Shown piece by piece: positions 26,510 to 34,494 of a stretch of DNA of 64,000 nucleotides. Under the pieces are notes generated by a model. The model had not been told where the DNA came from. It did not search any database and saw only the letters and a list, made by a program, of their open reading frames with translations. The stretch spans positions 1-64,000 of the forward strand of contig NZ_JAKRFN010000009.1 in the NCBI RefSeq assembly GCF_022348085.1, in the 5' to 3' direction. The stretch's first letter is position 1; each line of letters opens with the position of its first letter. Both the position numbers and the translations under genes were made by a program. This DNA comes from Mycobacterium sp. PSTR-4-N. Its GTDB lineage: Bacteria > Actinomycetota > Actinomycetes > Mycobacteriales > Mycobacteriaceae.

Positions 26510-27212
26510 CCGGGCTTCCGGCGCTCGGCTCGTCAGAACCCTCGGAGGCCCACATGTACCCGCGGCCCCACACCGTCTGCACCCGATGGCGGTCGCCGAG
26601 CTTGGATCGCAGCCGCTTGACGTGCACGGTGACCGTGGACAGGTCACCGAAGTCCCAGTGCCACACCTGCTTGAGCAGGTCCTCGCGGGTGAACACGGTG
26701 TCGGTGTGGGTGAGGAAGAACAGCAGTAGGTCGAACTCCCGGTTGGTGAGGCTCACGGGTTTGCCCGCCGAGCTGACGGTGCGCGCAGCGGTCGACACGG
26801 TCAGCTCTCCGGCCCGCAGCTCCATGGGCAGCACGCCGGGGGCAGCCGGGGCGCGGCGCAGCACCGAGCGCACCCGCAGCGCGAGCTCACGCGGACTGAA
26901 GGGCTTGGTCAGATAGTCGTCGGCGCCCGCCTCGAGCCCGGCGATGCGATCGTCTTCTTCGCCGAGAGCGGTCAGCAGGATCACCGGCACGGCGTATCCG
27001 CCCCGTTTGCGCAGGTTGCGGCACAGCGAGAGGCCATCCGGCCCGGGCATCATCACGTCGAGAACGGCCACGTCGATGCGCTGGGAGCCCAGGAGACGCA
27101 GCGCTTCGGTGCCGTCGTGCGCGGTGGACACGTCGAGTCCGTCGCGTTCCAGGTATCGGCGCACGACATCGCGGACGACGTCATCGTCGTCGGCGATCAG
27201 CACACGGGTCAC
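26496..27212 (-). CDS. OmpR/PhoB-family response regulator
   Basis: A 238-residue response regulator. Receiver domain: acidic pocket DDDD (residues 8-11), phospho-Asp in LDVMMPGPDG (about 52), Thr in LLTA, and Lys in LTKPFSPRE (about 101). The C-terminal winged helix reads TNREFDLLLFFL to LSTVTVHVKRLRSKLG and YMW. GTG 27212 is preceded at 6 nt by TAACCT (27219-27224), a TANNNT -10, so the message is probably leaderless. Pairs with the kinase directly downstream. Confidence 0.94.
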   Translation of the reverse strand: MTRVLIADDDDVVRDVVRRYLERDGLDVSTAHDGTEALRLLGSQRIDVAVLDVMMPGPDGLSLCRNLRKRGGYAVPVILLTALGEEDDRIAGLEAGADDYLTKPFSPRELALRVRSVLRRAPAAPGVLPMELRAGELTVSTAARTVSSAGKPVSLTNREFDLLLFFLTHTDTVFTREDLLKQVWHWDFGDLSTVTVHVKRLRSKLGDRHRVQTVWGRGYMWASEGSDEPSAGSPDADD

Positions 27213-27218
27213 CCCCCG

Positions 27219-27224
27219 AGGTTA
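27219..27224 (-). promoter_or_regulatory. -10 element (TAACCT) of the two-component operon
   Basis: TAACCT on the minus strand lies 6 nt upstream of GTG 27212, the arrangement expected for a leaderless mycobacterial transcript. Confidence 0.45.
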
Positions 27225-27300
27225 GCTGGACGCGGCCACTACCTGCACCTATGTCACGCATTCGTCAGGCTTGCCGCTCGCGCCCACCGCCCTGCTGGCC

Positions 27301-27306
27301 TAGCGT
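27301..27306 (+). promoter_or_regulatory. -10 element (TAGCGT) of the GT2 operon
   Basis: TAGCGT lies 8 nt before ATG 27315, predicting a leaderless or nearly leaderless message for the five-gene operon that follows. Confidence 0.45.
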
Positions 27307-27314
27307 TGCGAGCT

Positions 27315-27971
27315 ATGCCCGACAGTCCGGTCACGGTGGTGCTCCCGTGCCTCAATGAGGCCGAGTCTCTGCCGGGGGTGTTGGCGGCGATCCCGGCGGG
27401 GTACCGCGCTCTGGTGGTGGACAACAACAGCACCGACGCGACGGCGCTGGTGGCCCGGCGATGCGGTGCCACCGTGGTTGCCGAGACGACGCCCGGGTAC
27501 GGGGCTGCCGTGCATGCGGGGGTGGAGGCGGCCGAGACGCCGATCGTGGCGGTGCTCGACGGCGACGGTTCGCTGGACCCGCTGAATCTGCCCACCCTCG
27601 TCGACGACGTCGAGCGGGGCGCCGACATGGCCATCGGCCGGCGCCGCGCCACCCCCGGGTTGACGTGGCCCTGGCATGCGCGCCTCGGCACCGCGGCGGT
27701 CTGCTGGCGGCTGCGCCGCCGCTACGGCCTGCCGGTGCACGACATCGCGCCGATGCGGGTGGCCCGCCGCGACGCGCTGCTCGGCCTCGGGGTCACCGAT
27801 CGCCGCTCCGGCTATCCGCTCGAGCTGTTGGTGAAGGCGGCGCAGGCGGGGTGGACCGTCGTCGAACGCGACGTCGCCTACGGCCCCCGCACCGGCGGCA
27901 CCTCGAAGGTGAGCGGCTCGATGAGGGGCAGTGCCGTTGCAGCACTCGACTTCATGAAGGTGATCCGGTGA
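27315..27971 (+). CDS. Family 2 glycosyltransferase (dolichol-phosphate sugar synthase-like)
   Basis: A 218-residue GT-A fold glycosyltransferase. The N-terminus VTVVLPCLNEAESLPGVL and DNNSTDATA (about residues 38-46) form the nucleotide site; the DXD-like metal site is VLDGDGSLD (about 77-85). It resembles polyprenyl-phosphate sugar synthases but lacks a C-terminal membrane pair. It corresponds to Rv0539 in gene order. Sugar donor unknown. It overlaps the DUF2064 gene by 4 nt (GTGA). Confidence 0.88.
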   Translation: MPDSPVTVVLPCLNEAESLPGVLAAIPAGYRALVVDNNSTDATALVARRCGATVVAETTPGYGAAVHAGVEAAETPIVAVLDGDGSLDPLNLPTLVDDVERGADMAIGRRRATPGLTWPWHARLGTAAVCWRLRRRYGLPVHDIAPMRVARRDALLGLGVTDRRSGYPLELLVKAAQAGWTVVERDVAYGPRTGGTSKVSGSMRGSAVAALDFMKVIR

Positions 27972-28633
27972 CGGGCACCTGTCTGCTGGTGGTGGCCAAG
28001 GCTCCGGTGCCGGGCCTGGCGAAGACGCGGTTGGCGGCCACGGTCGGTGACGCGACGGCCGCCGATATCGCCGCGGCCGCCCTGTTGGACACTCTGGACG
28101 CGGTGGCGGGCACCTCTGCCGATGCGCGCGTGGTCGCGATGACCGGCGATCTCGCCGCCGCCGCCCGCTCCGCGGAGATCCGGGACCGGCTCGGCGATTT
28201 CGTCGTGGTCCCCCAGCGCGGGGAACACTTCGCCGATCGGCTGGCCAATGCCCACGTCGACGCCGTCGCTGCGACCGGGACGACCGCGGTGGTGCAGATC
28301 GGCATGGACACCCCCCAGGTGAGCCCGGATCTGTTGGCCGAGTGCGTCGACGGGTTGCGCGACGACGACGCCGTGTTGGGGATGGCCCGCGACGGCGGGT
28401 GGTGGGTGCTCGGCGTGCGCGTCGCCGCGGCCGCGGACTGTCTGCGGGAGGTGCCGATGTCGGCACCCGACACGGGTGCCGTAACGCTGGCCGCGCTGCG
28501 GGACACCGGGTTGTCCGTGGGGCTGGTCACCGAACTCGCCGACGTCGACACGATCGACGACGTCGAAGCGGTGCGCAGCGCCTGTCCGGCGGGCTCGCGA
28601 TTCGCCCGGATCACAGCGACGGTGGAGGCCTGA
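27968..28633 (+). CDS. DUF2064 / TIGR04282-family glycosyltransferase-like protein
   Basis: A 221-residue protein of the DUF2064 family, related to nucleotidyl and glycosyl transferases. The start LLVVAKAPVPGLAKTRLAA is diagnostic, and IGMDTPQVSPDLLAECV and GMARDGGWWVLGV are the conserved mid-region blocks. In some bacteria relatives act in arsenosugar biosynthesis, but no arsenic genes are near. It sits between GT2 and a methyltransferase, overlapping by 4 and 1 nt, as in Rv0539-Rv0540. Confidence 0.85.
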   Translation: MTGTCLLVVAKAPVPGLAKTRLAATVGDATAADIAAAALLDTLDAVAGTSADARVVAMTGDLAAAARSAEIRDRLGDFVVVPQRGEHFADRLANAHVDAVAATGTTAVVQIGMDTPQVSPDLLAECVDGLRDDDAVLGMARDGGWWVLGVRVAAAADCLREVPMSAPDTGAVTLAALRDTGLSVGLVTELADVDTIDDVEAVRSACPAGSRFARITATVEA

Positions 28634-29262
28634 TGTTCGGACAGCTCTACGACCGAGCCCTGACCGGGGAACGATGTTGGGTACGCCGCGACGACGGCCG
28701 GGTGAGCCGGTTGCCGGTGCACAACTGGTTGGGCGGCAGGCACGCCGACGATCGGTTCGACACCGCGGTCGTCGACATGTGCGAGGGCCCGACGATCGAC
28801 TTGGGTTGCGGCCCTGGCCGTCTGGTGTCGTATCTGGTGCAGCGCGGCGTCCCTGCGCTCGGGGTCGATCTCTCACCCACCGCCGTGCGGCTGGCGCGCA
28901 GCAGTGGAGCGCCCGCGCTGCATCGCGATCTGTTCGAGCCGTTGCCGGGGACGGGCCGCTGGCAGACCGTGCTGCTGGCCGACGGCAACATCGGGCTCGG
29001 CGGCGACCCGGCGAGGGTGCTGCGCCGGGCCGCTGAGCTGCTGCGCAGCGGCGGTCGCTGTCTGGCCGAGTTCGATTCCGCGGCAATAGGAATCGATGTC
29101 GGTTGGGTGCGGTTGGAGTCATCGAGCACCATCGGGCCGTGGTTCAAGTGGGCGTCGGTGGGTATCGACAGCATGCCCGCGCTGGCCGCAGAGGTGGGTC
29201 TCGCGGTCGCAGGCATCCGGCACATCGGCACGAGGGTGATCGCCACCCTCGCCGCAGCGTGA
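28633..29262 (+). CDS. Class I SAM-dependent methyltransferase
   Basis: A 209-residue methyltransferase. Motif I is IDLGCGPGRLVSYL (about residues 55-68), the acidic loop VDLSPTAVRLAR follows at about 77-88, and the distinctive LLADGNIGLGGDP segment is at about 115. It starts MFGQLYDRALTGERCWVRR, closely paralleling the methyltransferase at 63184 (MIGALYDAALSGQRCWIRS), so the two are paralogues. Being between GT2/DUF2064 and a molybdenum oxidoreductase suggests a shared small-molecule pathway; substrate unknown. Confidence 0.88.
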   Translation: MFGQLYDRALTGERCWVRRDDGRVSRLPVHNWLGGRHADDRFDTAVVDMCEGPTIDLGCGPGRLVSYLVQRGVPALGVDLSPTAVRLARSSGAPALHRDLFEPLPGTGRWQTVLLADGNIGLGGDPARVLRRAAELLRSGGRCLAEFDSAAIGIDVGWVRLESSSTIGPWFKWASVGIDSMPALAAEVGLAVAGIRHIGTRVIATLAAA

Positions 29263-30365
29263 CGCGCTTCTCGACGCTGCGCGGCACCCCGATCACCGCC
29301 CGGGTCGGGCTGGCACTCGGTGTCGCCGTGGGGATCTGCTTTCTGACCGGGCTGATCAGCCACCTCATCCAGCACCCGCAGCCCTGGTTCTGGTGGCCCA
29401 CCCGACCGGTGTGGCTCTACCGCCTCACTCAGGGTCTGCACGTCGCCAGCGGCATCGCGGCGATTCCCCTGCTCGTGGTCAAGCTGTGGTCGGTGTGGCC
29501 GAAACTGTTCGAACGGCCGTTGCTCGGCGGCCCGGTCCGCGCGCTGGAACGGCTCTCCATCCTCGTCCTGGTCGCGTCGATCATCTTCCAGCTGAGCACC
29601 GGTCTGCTCAACACCGCGCAGTGGTATGTCTTCGGATTCTTCTTCACCACAGCGCATTACGCGGTCGCCTGGGTCGCGGTCGGCGCGGTCGTGGTGCACA
29701 TCGGGGTCAAGCTGCCGGTGATCCGGCGTGCGCTCGGCGAACCTCTCGACGACGTGGCAGTGGGCGGCCCCGGGCCGTCCCGGCGCACAGTGTTGCTCGG
29801 CACCTGGCTGGCGGTCGCGACAGCCACCGTGGTCACGGTGGGGCAGACGGTCCCGCTGCTGCGCCGGGTCTCGGTGCTGGCGCCGCGTTCGGGTCAGGGG
29901 CCACAGGGTGTTCCGGTGAACCGTTCGGCGATCGCGGCCGGCGTGATCGCCGCTGCCAGCTCGCCGAGCTTCCGGCTGACCGTCGTCAACGGCGCCCGCA
30001 GCCGCGAGTTCAGCGTCGCCGAACTCGCCGCTCTGCCGCAGAGCACGCACCGGCTGCCGATTGCATGCGTGGAAGGGTGGAGCGTCGACGCGCAGTGGTC
30101 CGGGGTGGTGCTCGCCCAGTTGCTCGCCGCGGTCGGCGCGTCCCCGGACTCCGATGTCCGGATGATCTCGCTCGAAGGCCCGGGGCCGTACTCCCGAACC
30201 GTGCTGCCCGCCCGGCACGCCCGCGACGACATGACCTTGATCGCGCTGCGGGTGAACGGCGAGACGCTCGATCTGGACCACGGGTACCCGTGCCGGTTGA
30301 TCGCGCCCTCGAGACCCGGTGTGCTGCAGACCAAGTGGCTGACCCGGATCGAGGTGGTGCCGTGA
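29259..30365 (+). CDS. Membrane-anchored molybdopterin-dependent oxidoreductase
   Basis: A 368-residue fusion: an N-terminal cytochrome b561-like membrane region with four or five helices and paired His residues (LHVASGIAAIPLLVVKLW about 50-67; FTTAHYAVAWVAVGAVVVHIGVK about 126-148), then a sulfite-oxidase-type molybdopterin domain from about residue 235. The Mo-ligating Cys is likely in IACVEGWSVDAQWSG (about 270). The active site appears to face outside. GTG 29259 overlaps the methyltransferase stop by 4 nt. Substrate unknown. Confidence 0.85.
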   Translation: MTRFSTLRGTPITARVGLALGVAVGICFLTGLISHLIQHPQPWFWWPTRPVWLYRLTQGLHVASGIAAIPLLVVKLWSVWPKLFERPLLGGPVRALERLSILVLVASIIFQLSTGLLNTAQWYVFGFFFTTAHYAVAWVAVGAVVVHIGVKLPVIRRALGEPLDDVAVGGPGPSRRTVLLGTWLAVATATVVTVGQTVPLLRRVSVLAPRSGQGPQGVPVNRSAIAAGVIAAASSPSFRLTVVNGARSREFSVAELAALPQSTHRLPIACVEGWSVDAQWSGVVLAQLLAAVGASPDSDVRMISLEGPGPYSRTVLPARHARDDMTLIALRVNGETLDLDHGYPCRLIAPSRPGVLQTKWLTRIEVVP

Positions 30366-30829
30366 GGGTCGTGCGAACGGTGCTGGTGGCCGCGGGCCTC
30401 GCGCTCGCGGGTTACGGTGCGCTGCTACTCGTCGACTTCTCGACGGCGGTGTTGATCCGCATCGCGATCTGGGCGGCGGCGGGCGTCGTCCTGCACGACT
30501 TCGTGTTCGCTCCGCTGTGCGCCGCACTGGGTTTCGCGGGGCGGCGCCTGATCCCGGCCCGGTGGCGCGCCCCGGCGGGGATCGCCGCGCTGTGCAGCGT
30601 GGTGCTGGCACTGCTGGCGGTGCCGGTGTACGACAAACCGGGTATGCGGCCGGACAACATGACGGTGCTCGACCGTGACTACGTGACCGGGTTCTGGGTC
30701 GCGCTGGCGGTCGTGTGGGTGTTGGTGCCGCTGTCGGTTCTCGCGCGGCGGCTGCTACCAGTTAGTCAGGATGAAGTGGTTGATCGCCAACGCCCCGATG
30801 ACGTTGAGCGCCAACCACCAACGGTGTGA
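30362..30829 (+). CDS. Small integral membrane protein following the Mo-oxidoreductase
   Basis: A 155-residue protein with four likely membrane helices (VLVAAGLALAGYGALLLVDF; VLIRIAIWAAAGVVLHDFVF; GIAALCSVVLALLAVPVY; VTGFWVALAVVWVLVPLSVL). No family is recognised. GTG 30362 overlaps the oxidoreductase stop by 4 nt, so it may be a membrane partner. Its last 75 nt overlap the 3' end of the convergent membrane-protein gene at 30755-32110. Confidence 0.72.
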   Translation: MRVVRTVLVAAGLALAGYGALLLVDFSTAVLIRIAIWAAAGVVLHDFVFAPLCAALGFAGRRLIPARWRAPAGIAALCSVVLALLAVPVYDKPGMRPDNMTVLDRDYVTGFWVALAVVWVLVPLSVLARRLLPVSQDEVVDRQRPDDVERQPPTV

Positions 30830-32110
30830 CCGCCGCGGCAGCAGAGCCGCCGAGGCCACCAGCCACACCATGAACGGCAGCCAGATGCGCTCGGTCTCGG
30901 CCTTGCTCAATCGGGACAGATCGGCGGCCACGATGGCCAGCAGGGCACCGAGCACCACCAGGTGCAGCCCGCTGCGACGGCGCAGGGCAGCGAGATCGAA
31001 CACCCGGGCCAGGCCGGCCACGCTGCCGAGGCCGATTGCGCACACCACCGCGGCAAGGTTGCCCCACCCCCAGTAGGCGAACGGCCGGTCGTTGGCGATG
31101 CCCTGCCAATATCGCTCCTGCACGAGGTGGTAGCCGTCGAGCCACCAGAATCCGGCGGCCGCGAAGATCGCCACCACCAGCAGCGCGGCCAGCACCGCGG
31201 GCACCAGCGCGGTCAGCAGCGACCGCCGAGTGCGCGCGGTGGTCAGCACCGCGACCGCAGGCAGCGCCATCAACCCCAGGCCGTAGTTGCAGAAGATGCC
31301 CCAGCCGAGCAGCAGCCCGGCGCCCGCCGCCGCGACGAGGGGCCACCGCGCCGTCCCGGTGACCGCGAGGGCGAGCAAGGCGATGCCCCAGGCGGCGACC
31401 CCGGCGAAGTAGCCGTCGGCCGACACCGCGATCCAGATCGCCGTCGGCGCCACCGCGACGAACGGGGCCGCCCGGCGCGCGGTGTCCTCGTCGCTCAGCG
31501 CGCGCGCGGCGACGACGATCGCGGCGGCGGCGCTCGAGCCGGCCAGCAGGCACAGCAGTCCAGCCCACCCTCCGCCACCGAGTCCGATGCGATCCAGCCA
31601 CACGAAGGTCAGCAGCGCACCCGGGGGATGCCCGGACACGTGGGTGATCCAGGAGTCGGGCTGGTAGTCCAGGATCCGGCCGGCGAAGGTGCGGACCGCT
31701 TCGCCGACGTCGTCGATCGTCGGCACCTGGCGCAGGTATTCGTGGCGGGCGGTCAGCCGTCCCGCGAAACCGCGCTGCCAGCCGTCCACCATGGCGAGGC
31801 TGAAGGCCCACGCACAGGATGTCGCCCACGCCGCCCACGGCACCGCGCGCCAGGGCAGCCGCGCGGCGAGCGCGGGGCCCCACAGCACCGCGGCCAACCC
31901 GATCGCGATCGCCGGGACGGTGCCCGGGCCCACGTGGGCGTTCCACCATCCGAAGATGGGTGCGGTGTCGGCGAAGTCGTGGAACCGATCCGGACCCGCG
32001 TTGAGCAGCGGGGTCACCACGGGCAGGTGCAGGCGTGGCACGACGAAGGCCGCCGCCACCAGGATCACGGCGCCGGTGACGGCCACTGCTTCTCTGCGAG
32101 ACACGGACAT
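30755..32110 (-). CDS. Integral membrane protein, probable GT-C-type glycosyltransferase
   Basis: A 451-residue multi-pass protein with about ten helices, the Rv0541c type in gene order. An extracytoplasmic loop after the first helices, PTIDDVGEAVRTFAGRILDYQPDSWITHVSGHPPGALL (split here by description: Asp pair near 122, HVSGHPPG near 148), and DGYHLVQERYWQG resemble polyprenyl-phosphate mannosyl or arabinosyl transferases; the donor is unproven. ATG 32110 is chosen because TAGGCT (32118-32123) lies 7 nt upstream. Confidence 0.75.
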   Translation of the reverse strand: MSVSRREAVAVTGAVILVAAAFVVPRLHLPVVTPLLNAGPDRFHDFADTAPIFGWWNAHVGPGTVPAIAIGLAAVLWGPALAARLPWRAVPWAAWATSCAWAFSLAMVDGWQRGFAGRLTARHEYLRQVPTIDDVGEAVRTFAGRILDYQPDSWITHVSGHPPGALLTFVWLDRIGLGGGGWAGLLCLLAGSSAAAAIVVAARALSDEDTARRAAPFVAVAPTAIWIAVSADGYFAGVAAWGIALLALAVTGTARWPLVAAAGAGLLLGWGIFCNYGLGLMALPAVAVLTTARTRRSLLTALVPAVLAALLVVAIFAAAGFWWLDGYHLVQERYWQGIANDRPFAYWGWGNLAAVVCAIGLGSVAGLARVFDLAALRRRSGLHLVVLGALLAIVAADLSRLSKAETERIWLPFMVWLVASAALLPRRSHRWWLALNVIGALAINHFILTNW

Positions 32111-32117
32111 CCCCGAC

Positions 32118-32123
32118 AGCCTA
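32118..32123 (-). promoter_or_regulatory. -10 element (TAGGCT) of the membrane glycosyltransferase-like gene
   Basis: TAGGCT on the minus strand ends 7 nt before ATG 32110, predicting a leaderless message and supporting that start over upstream codons. Confidence 0.5.
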
Positions 32124-32215
32124 GGGACCGCGACCCCGTCGCAGGTCTGACAGGTCGGTGACGGCCGTTTCACCGCGCCGGACGCGGGGGTACCGGAACA
32201 TTTCGCTCGTGTGCT

Positions 32216-32231
32216 CACACCTGGTGGTGTG
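32216..32231. promoter_or_regulatory. Inverted repeat upstream of the Asp23 cluster
   Basis: CACACC (32216-32221) and GGTGTG (32226-32231) flank TGGT. It is 94 bp before the first Asp23 gene and 106 bp before the divergent membrane-protein gene, so it could be an operator for either. No known consensus is matched. Confidence 0.35.
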
Positions 32232-32324
32232 TGCGGGATTACATCGAGTCGGCATTCGGATCGGACGCGGGGCGACGACTGAAGACCTGTAGGAACACCG
32301 ACACATCACCGTAGGAGGACCGTC

Positions 32325-32774
32325 ATGACCACCCCCACCACCACCACCACCGTTGCCAAGGCCGGCTCCGGCCCGCTGGTGACCACGCAGGGCAGCACCA
32401 CCATCGCCGATGTCGTGGTGTCCAAGATCGCTGGTCTGGCCGCGCGCGAAGTCCACGGCGTGCACGACCTCGGCGGCAACGCCAGCCGCGCCGTCGGCGC
32501 CCTGCGTGACCGCATCCCCGGCGCCTCGACCAACTACTCGCAGGGCGTCTCCGTCGAGGTGGGTGAGAAGCAGGCCGCAGTCGACCTCGACATCGTCGCC
32601 GAGTACGGCGTCTCGATCTCCGACGTGGCAGCGGGTATCCGCCGTAACGTCATCGCAGCGCTGGAGCGCATGACGGGCCTGGAGGTCGTCGAGGTCAACA
32701 TCACCGTCCACGACATCCACGTGCCCGACGAGGGTGGTGACGACACCGAGGACCGGTCGGGCCGGGTCGAGTGA
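32325..32774 (+). CDS. Asp23/Gls24-family envelope stress protein
   Basis: A 149-residue Asp23 (alkaline-shock) family protein. After a Thr-rich start, the core reads GSTTIADVVVSKIAGLAAREVHGVHDLGG, VSVEVGEKQAAVDLDIVAEYGVSISDVAAGIRRNV and VVEVNITVHDIHVP, the family hallmarks. In Firmicutes Asp23 is tethered to the membrane by AmaP; an AmaP-like gene lies three genes downstream. A strong GTAGGAGG ribosome site precedes ATG 32325. It heads the seven-gene stress cluster ending at 36251. Confidence 0.9.
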   Translation: MTTPTTTTTVAKAGSGPLVTTQGSTTIADVVVSKIAGLAAREVHGVHDLGGNASRAVGALRDRIPGASTNYSQGVSVEVGEKQAAVDLDIVAEYGVSISDVAAGIRRNVIAALERMTGLEVVEVNITVHDIHVPDEGGDDTEDRSGRVE

Positions 32775-32812
32775 CGGACCACGGCAGCGACGTACGGCAG
32801 AGGAGAGAGACG

Positions 32813-32992
32813 ATGACCACAGCGACAGTCGGCATGCTGGCCGGGGTGCTTCTCGGAGTGGCCGCCGCGGCCGGTGGATTCACCGGCTTCCTCATCGCGT
32901 TCGTTCTCGGCGCGATCGGGTACGTGATCGGGGGCCAGCGCGACGGCGAGTTCGACGTCACGAGCTGGCTGCAGGGCCGGGGCCGTGGCTGA
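32813..32992 (+). CDS. Small membrane protein, DUF2273-like
   Basis: A 59-residue protein made almost entirely of two hydrophobic helices (VGMLAGVLLGVAAAAGGF; GFLIAFVLGAIGYVIGG). Size, composition and place beside Asp23 genes fit DUF2273, which in Firmicutes accompanies amaP and asp23. ATG 32813 has AGGAGAG upstream (32801-32807); a GTG at 32771 would bury that site. Overlaps the next gene by 8 nt. Confidence 0.7.
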   Translation: MTTATVGMLAGVLLGVAAAAGGFTGFLIAFVLGAIGYVIGGQRDGEFDVTSWLQGRGRG

Positions 32993-33374
32993 GGAAGGCA
33001 CCGCCGTCGTCGACGAGGCGGCTGCGGTCACCGATCCCGGTGACCGCGGCAGCCTCCGGGTCCGCGACCGCGCGATCGAGCACCTGGTGGAGGCTGCCGT
33101 GCTCACCACCCCCGGAGTGCGGCGGCACGGCCGAGCGTTGACCAACCTGGTCGGCCACGACCTGCCGCGTGTCGACGCCGTCGTCGCAGCCGACCACGTC
33201 CGCACCGCGGTCGAGATCGCCGCTGAATGGGGCCGGCCCCTGGCCGCGCTGTCGGCGGACGCACGTGACCGCGTCACGACCGCCCTGCGCGACCACGCCG
33301 GGCTGGCCGTGGACGGCGTGACAGTGCACGTCGCGGCGATCATTCCGCCCAGTACTGAGAGGAAACTGTCATGA
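32985..33374 (+). CDS. Second Asp23/Gls24-family protein
   Basis: A 129-residue, more divergent Asp23-family protein. RDRAIEHLVEAAVLTTPGVRRHG, VDAVVAADHVRTAVEIAAEWG and GLAVDGVTVHVAAI follow the alternating pattern of the first copy. It probably forms part of the same membrane-linked assembly. GTG 32985 overlaps the DUF2273-like gene; its stop overlaps the next ATG by 4 nt. Confidence 0.75.
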   Translation: MAEEGTAVVDEAAAVTDPGDRGSLRVRDRAIEHLVEAAVLTTPGVRRHGRALTNLVGHDLPRVDAVVAADHVRTAVEIAAEWGRPLAALSADARDRVTTALRDHAGLAVDGVTVHVAAIIPPSTERKLS

Positions 33375-33952
33375 CCACGGTGGACGAGACTGTCGGAACC
33401 GAAGCGCCGGAACGTTTGTCCGTGCGTTCGGCGCCGGTTCCGGTGGCGGCGGCCGGGGCGAGCAAGGTCGCGGTGGTGCTGGCGATCCTGCTGGCCGCAC
33501 TCGGTGTGGTCGCTGTGCGCGACGCCGCCGTCGGGCTGGGCTGGGCCTCTGGCTCGACGTGGCTTCCTGCTGCTGCCGCCGTGGACGGTGTCGAACCCGC
33601 CGGCTGGATGGCGGTCGCCGGCGTCGCGGTGCTGCTTTGCGGTCTGGTGTTGACCGCGACCGCCCTGGCGCCGCGTCGGCGCACGGCGGTGGCCGTCGCC
33701 GCGCAGACACCGATGTACCTGACCGTCGACGGCGTCGCGGCACTGGCGAGTGCTGCGGCTCGCGACGTCGCCGGGGTCGTCGACGCGCGCGCCTCGGCGT
33801 CGCGCCGTCGCGTCGTCGTGCGCTGTCGCGTCACCCGCGATGACGCCGACGCGATGCGCCGTAGCATCACCGACGCGGTGACGCGCAGACTGGCCGTGCT
33901 GCAGAGCCCGCCACGCATCGTCGTCCGCACCCGAACGGAGGAGGTCCGATGA
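33371..33952 (+). CDS. DUF6286-type membrane protein of the Asp23 cluster
   Basis: A 193-residue protein with two membrane helices (SKVAVVLAILLAALGVVAVRDAAVGLG, about 31-57; WMAVAGVAVLLCGLVLTATAL, about 79-99) and a soluble domain with Asp23-like repetition (LTVDGVAALASAAARDVAGVVDARA). Actinobacterial Asp23 clusters carry such proteins, often named DUF6286; the label is by context and pattern. Overlaps both neighbours by 4 nt. Confidence 0.7.
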   Translation: MTTVDETVGTEAPERLSVRSAPVPVAAAGASKVAVVLAILLAALGVVAVRDAAVGLGWASGSTWLPAAAAVDGVEPAGWMAVAGVAVLLCGLVLTATALAPRRRTAVAVAAQTPMYLTVDGVAALASAAARDVAGVVDARASASRRRVVVRCRVTRDDADAMRRSITDAVTRRLAVLQSPPRIVVRTRTEEVR

Positions 33953-34494
33953 CCCGCGCCGCTGTCGCGTTCGACCGCGTCGTGACCCTGCTGACCGGCA
34001 TCGCCATGGTGGCGCTCGGGCTGGCTGCTGTCGCCTGGACCCGAGGGGACCTCGGCGCCGGGCGAGCCCTGACGACGCCGCTGGCCGGCTGGACGTCGGC
34101 GCCGTGGTGGCCGTGGGCGCTCGGCGGTGCCGGGGTCGTGCTGGTCCTGGCGGCGCTGCGCTGGCTCGCCGCGCATCGCTGGCCGGCCAAGGCAGCCCGG
34201 GTCGATGTGAGCGGTGACGCCACCGCGACCGCCGACGCGACCTCGGTGGCCTCCGCTGCCGCTGAGGTGTTGGCTGCCGATCCGGCCGTCATCAAGGCCT
34301 CCGGAAGCGCCACGCGCGACCACGGGCGCCCCACCGTGACGCTCACCGTGCGGGTTCCCGCCCGGTCCGGTCTGTCCGCCGCCATCACTGCTGCAGACGA
34401 CACCGCCCGCACGGCAGTGGCGATGCTCGGCGGCAGTGTCGCGATCCGCACCGTTCTGCGCGTCGACGCCAAGGCCGGAACCGTCGTGCGATGA
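33949..34494 (+). CDS. AmaP-like membrane anchor
   Basis: A 181-residue protein with two N-terminal helices (VVTLLTGIAMVALGLAAVAW; WWPWALGGAGVVLVLAALRWLA) and a soluble C-terminal domain, the layout of the alkaline-shock membrane anchor AmaP that tethers Asp23 to the membrane. Sequence similarity to Firmicutes AmaP cannot be judged by eye. It overlaps DUF6286 and the phospholipase D gene by 4 nt on each side. Confidence 0.68.
   Translation: MTRAAVAFDRVVTLLTGIAMVALGLAAVAWTRGDLGAGRALTTPLAGWTSAPWWPWALGGAGVVLVLAALRWLAAHRWPAKAARVDVSGDATATADATSVASAAAEVLAADPAVIKASGSATRDHGRPTVTLTVRVPARSGLSAAITAADDTARTAVAMLGGSVAIRTVLRVDAKAGTVVR

Noticed and set aside
32195..32225. GGAAC-containing sequence considered as a SigE/SigH-type promoter for the Asp23 cluster
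   Set aside because: GGAACA is present, but no GTT-type -10 lies at the required 16-18 nt spacing.
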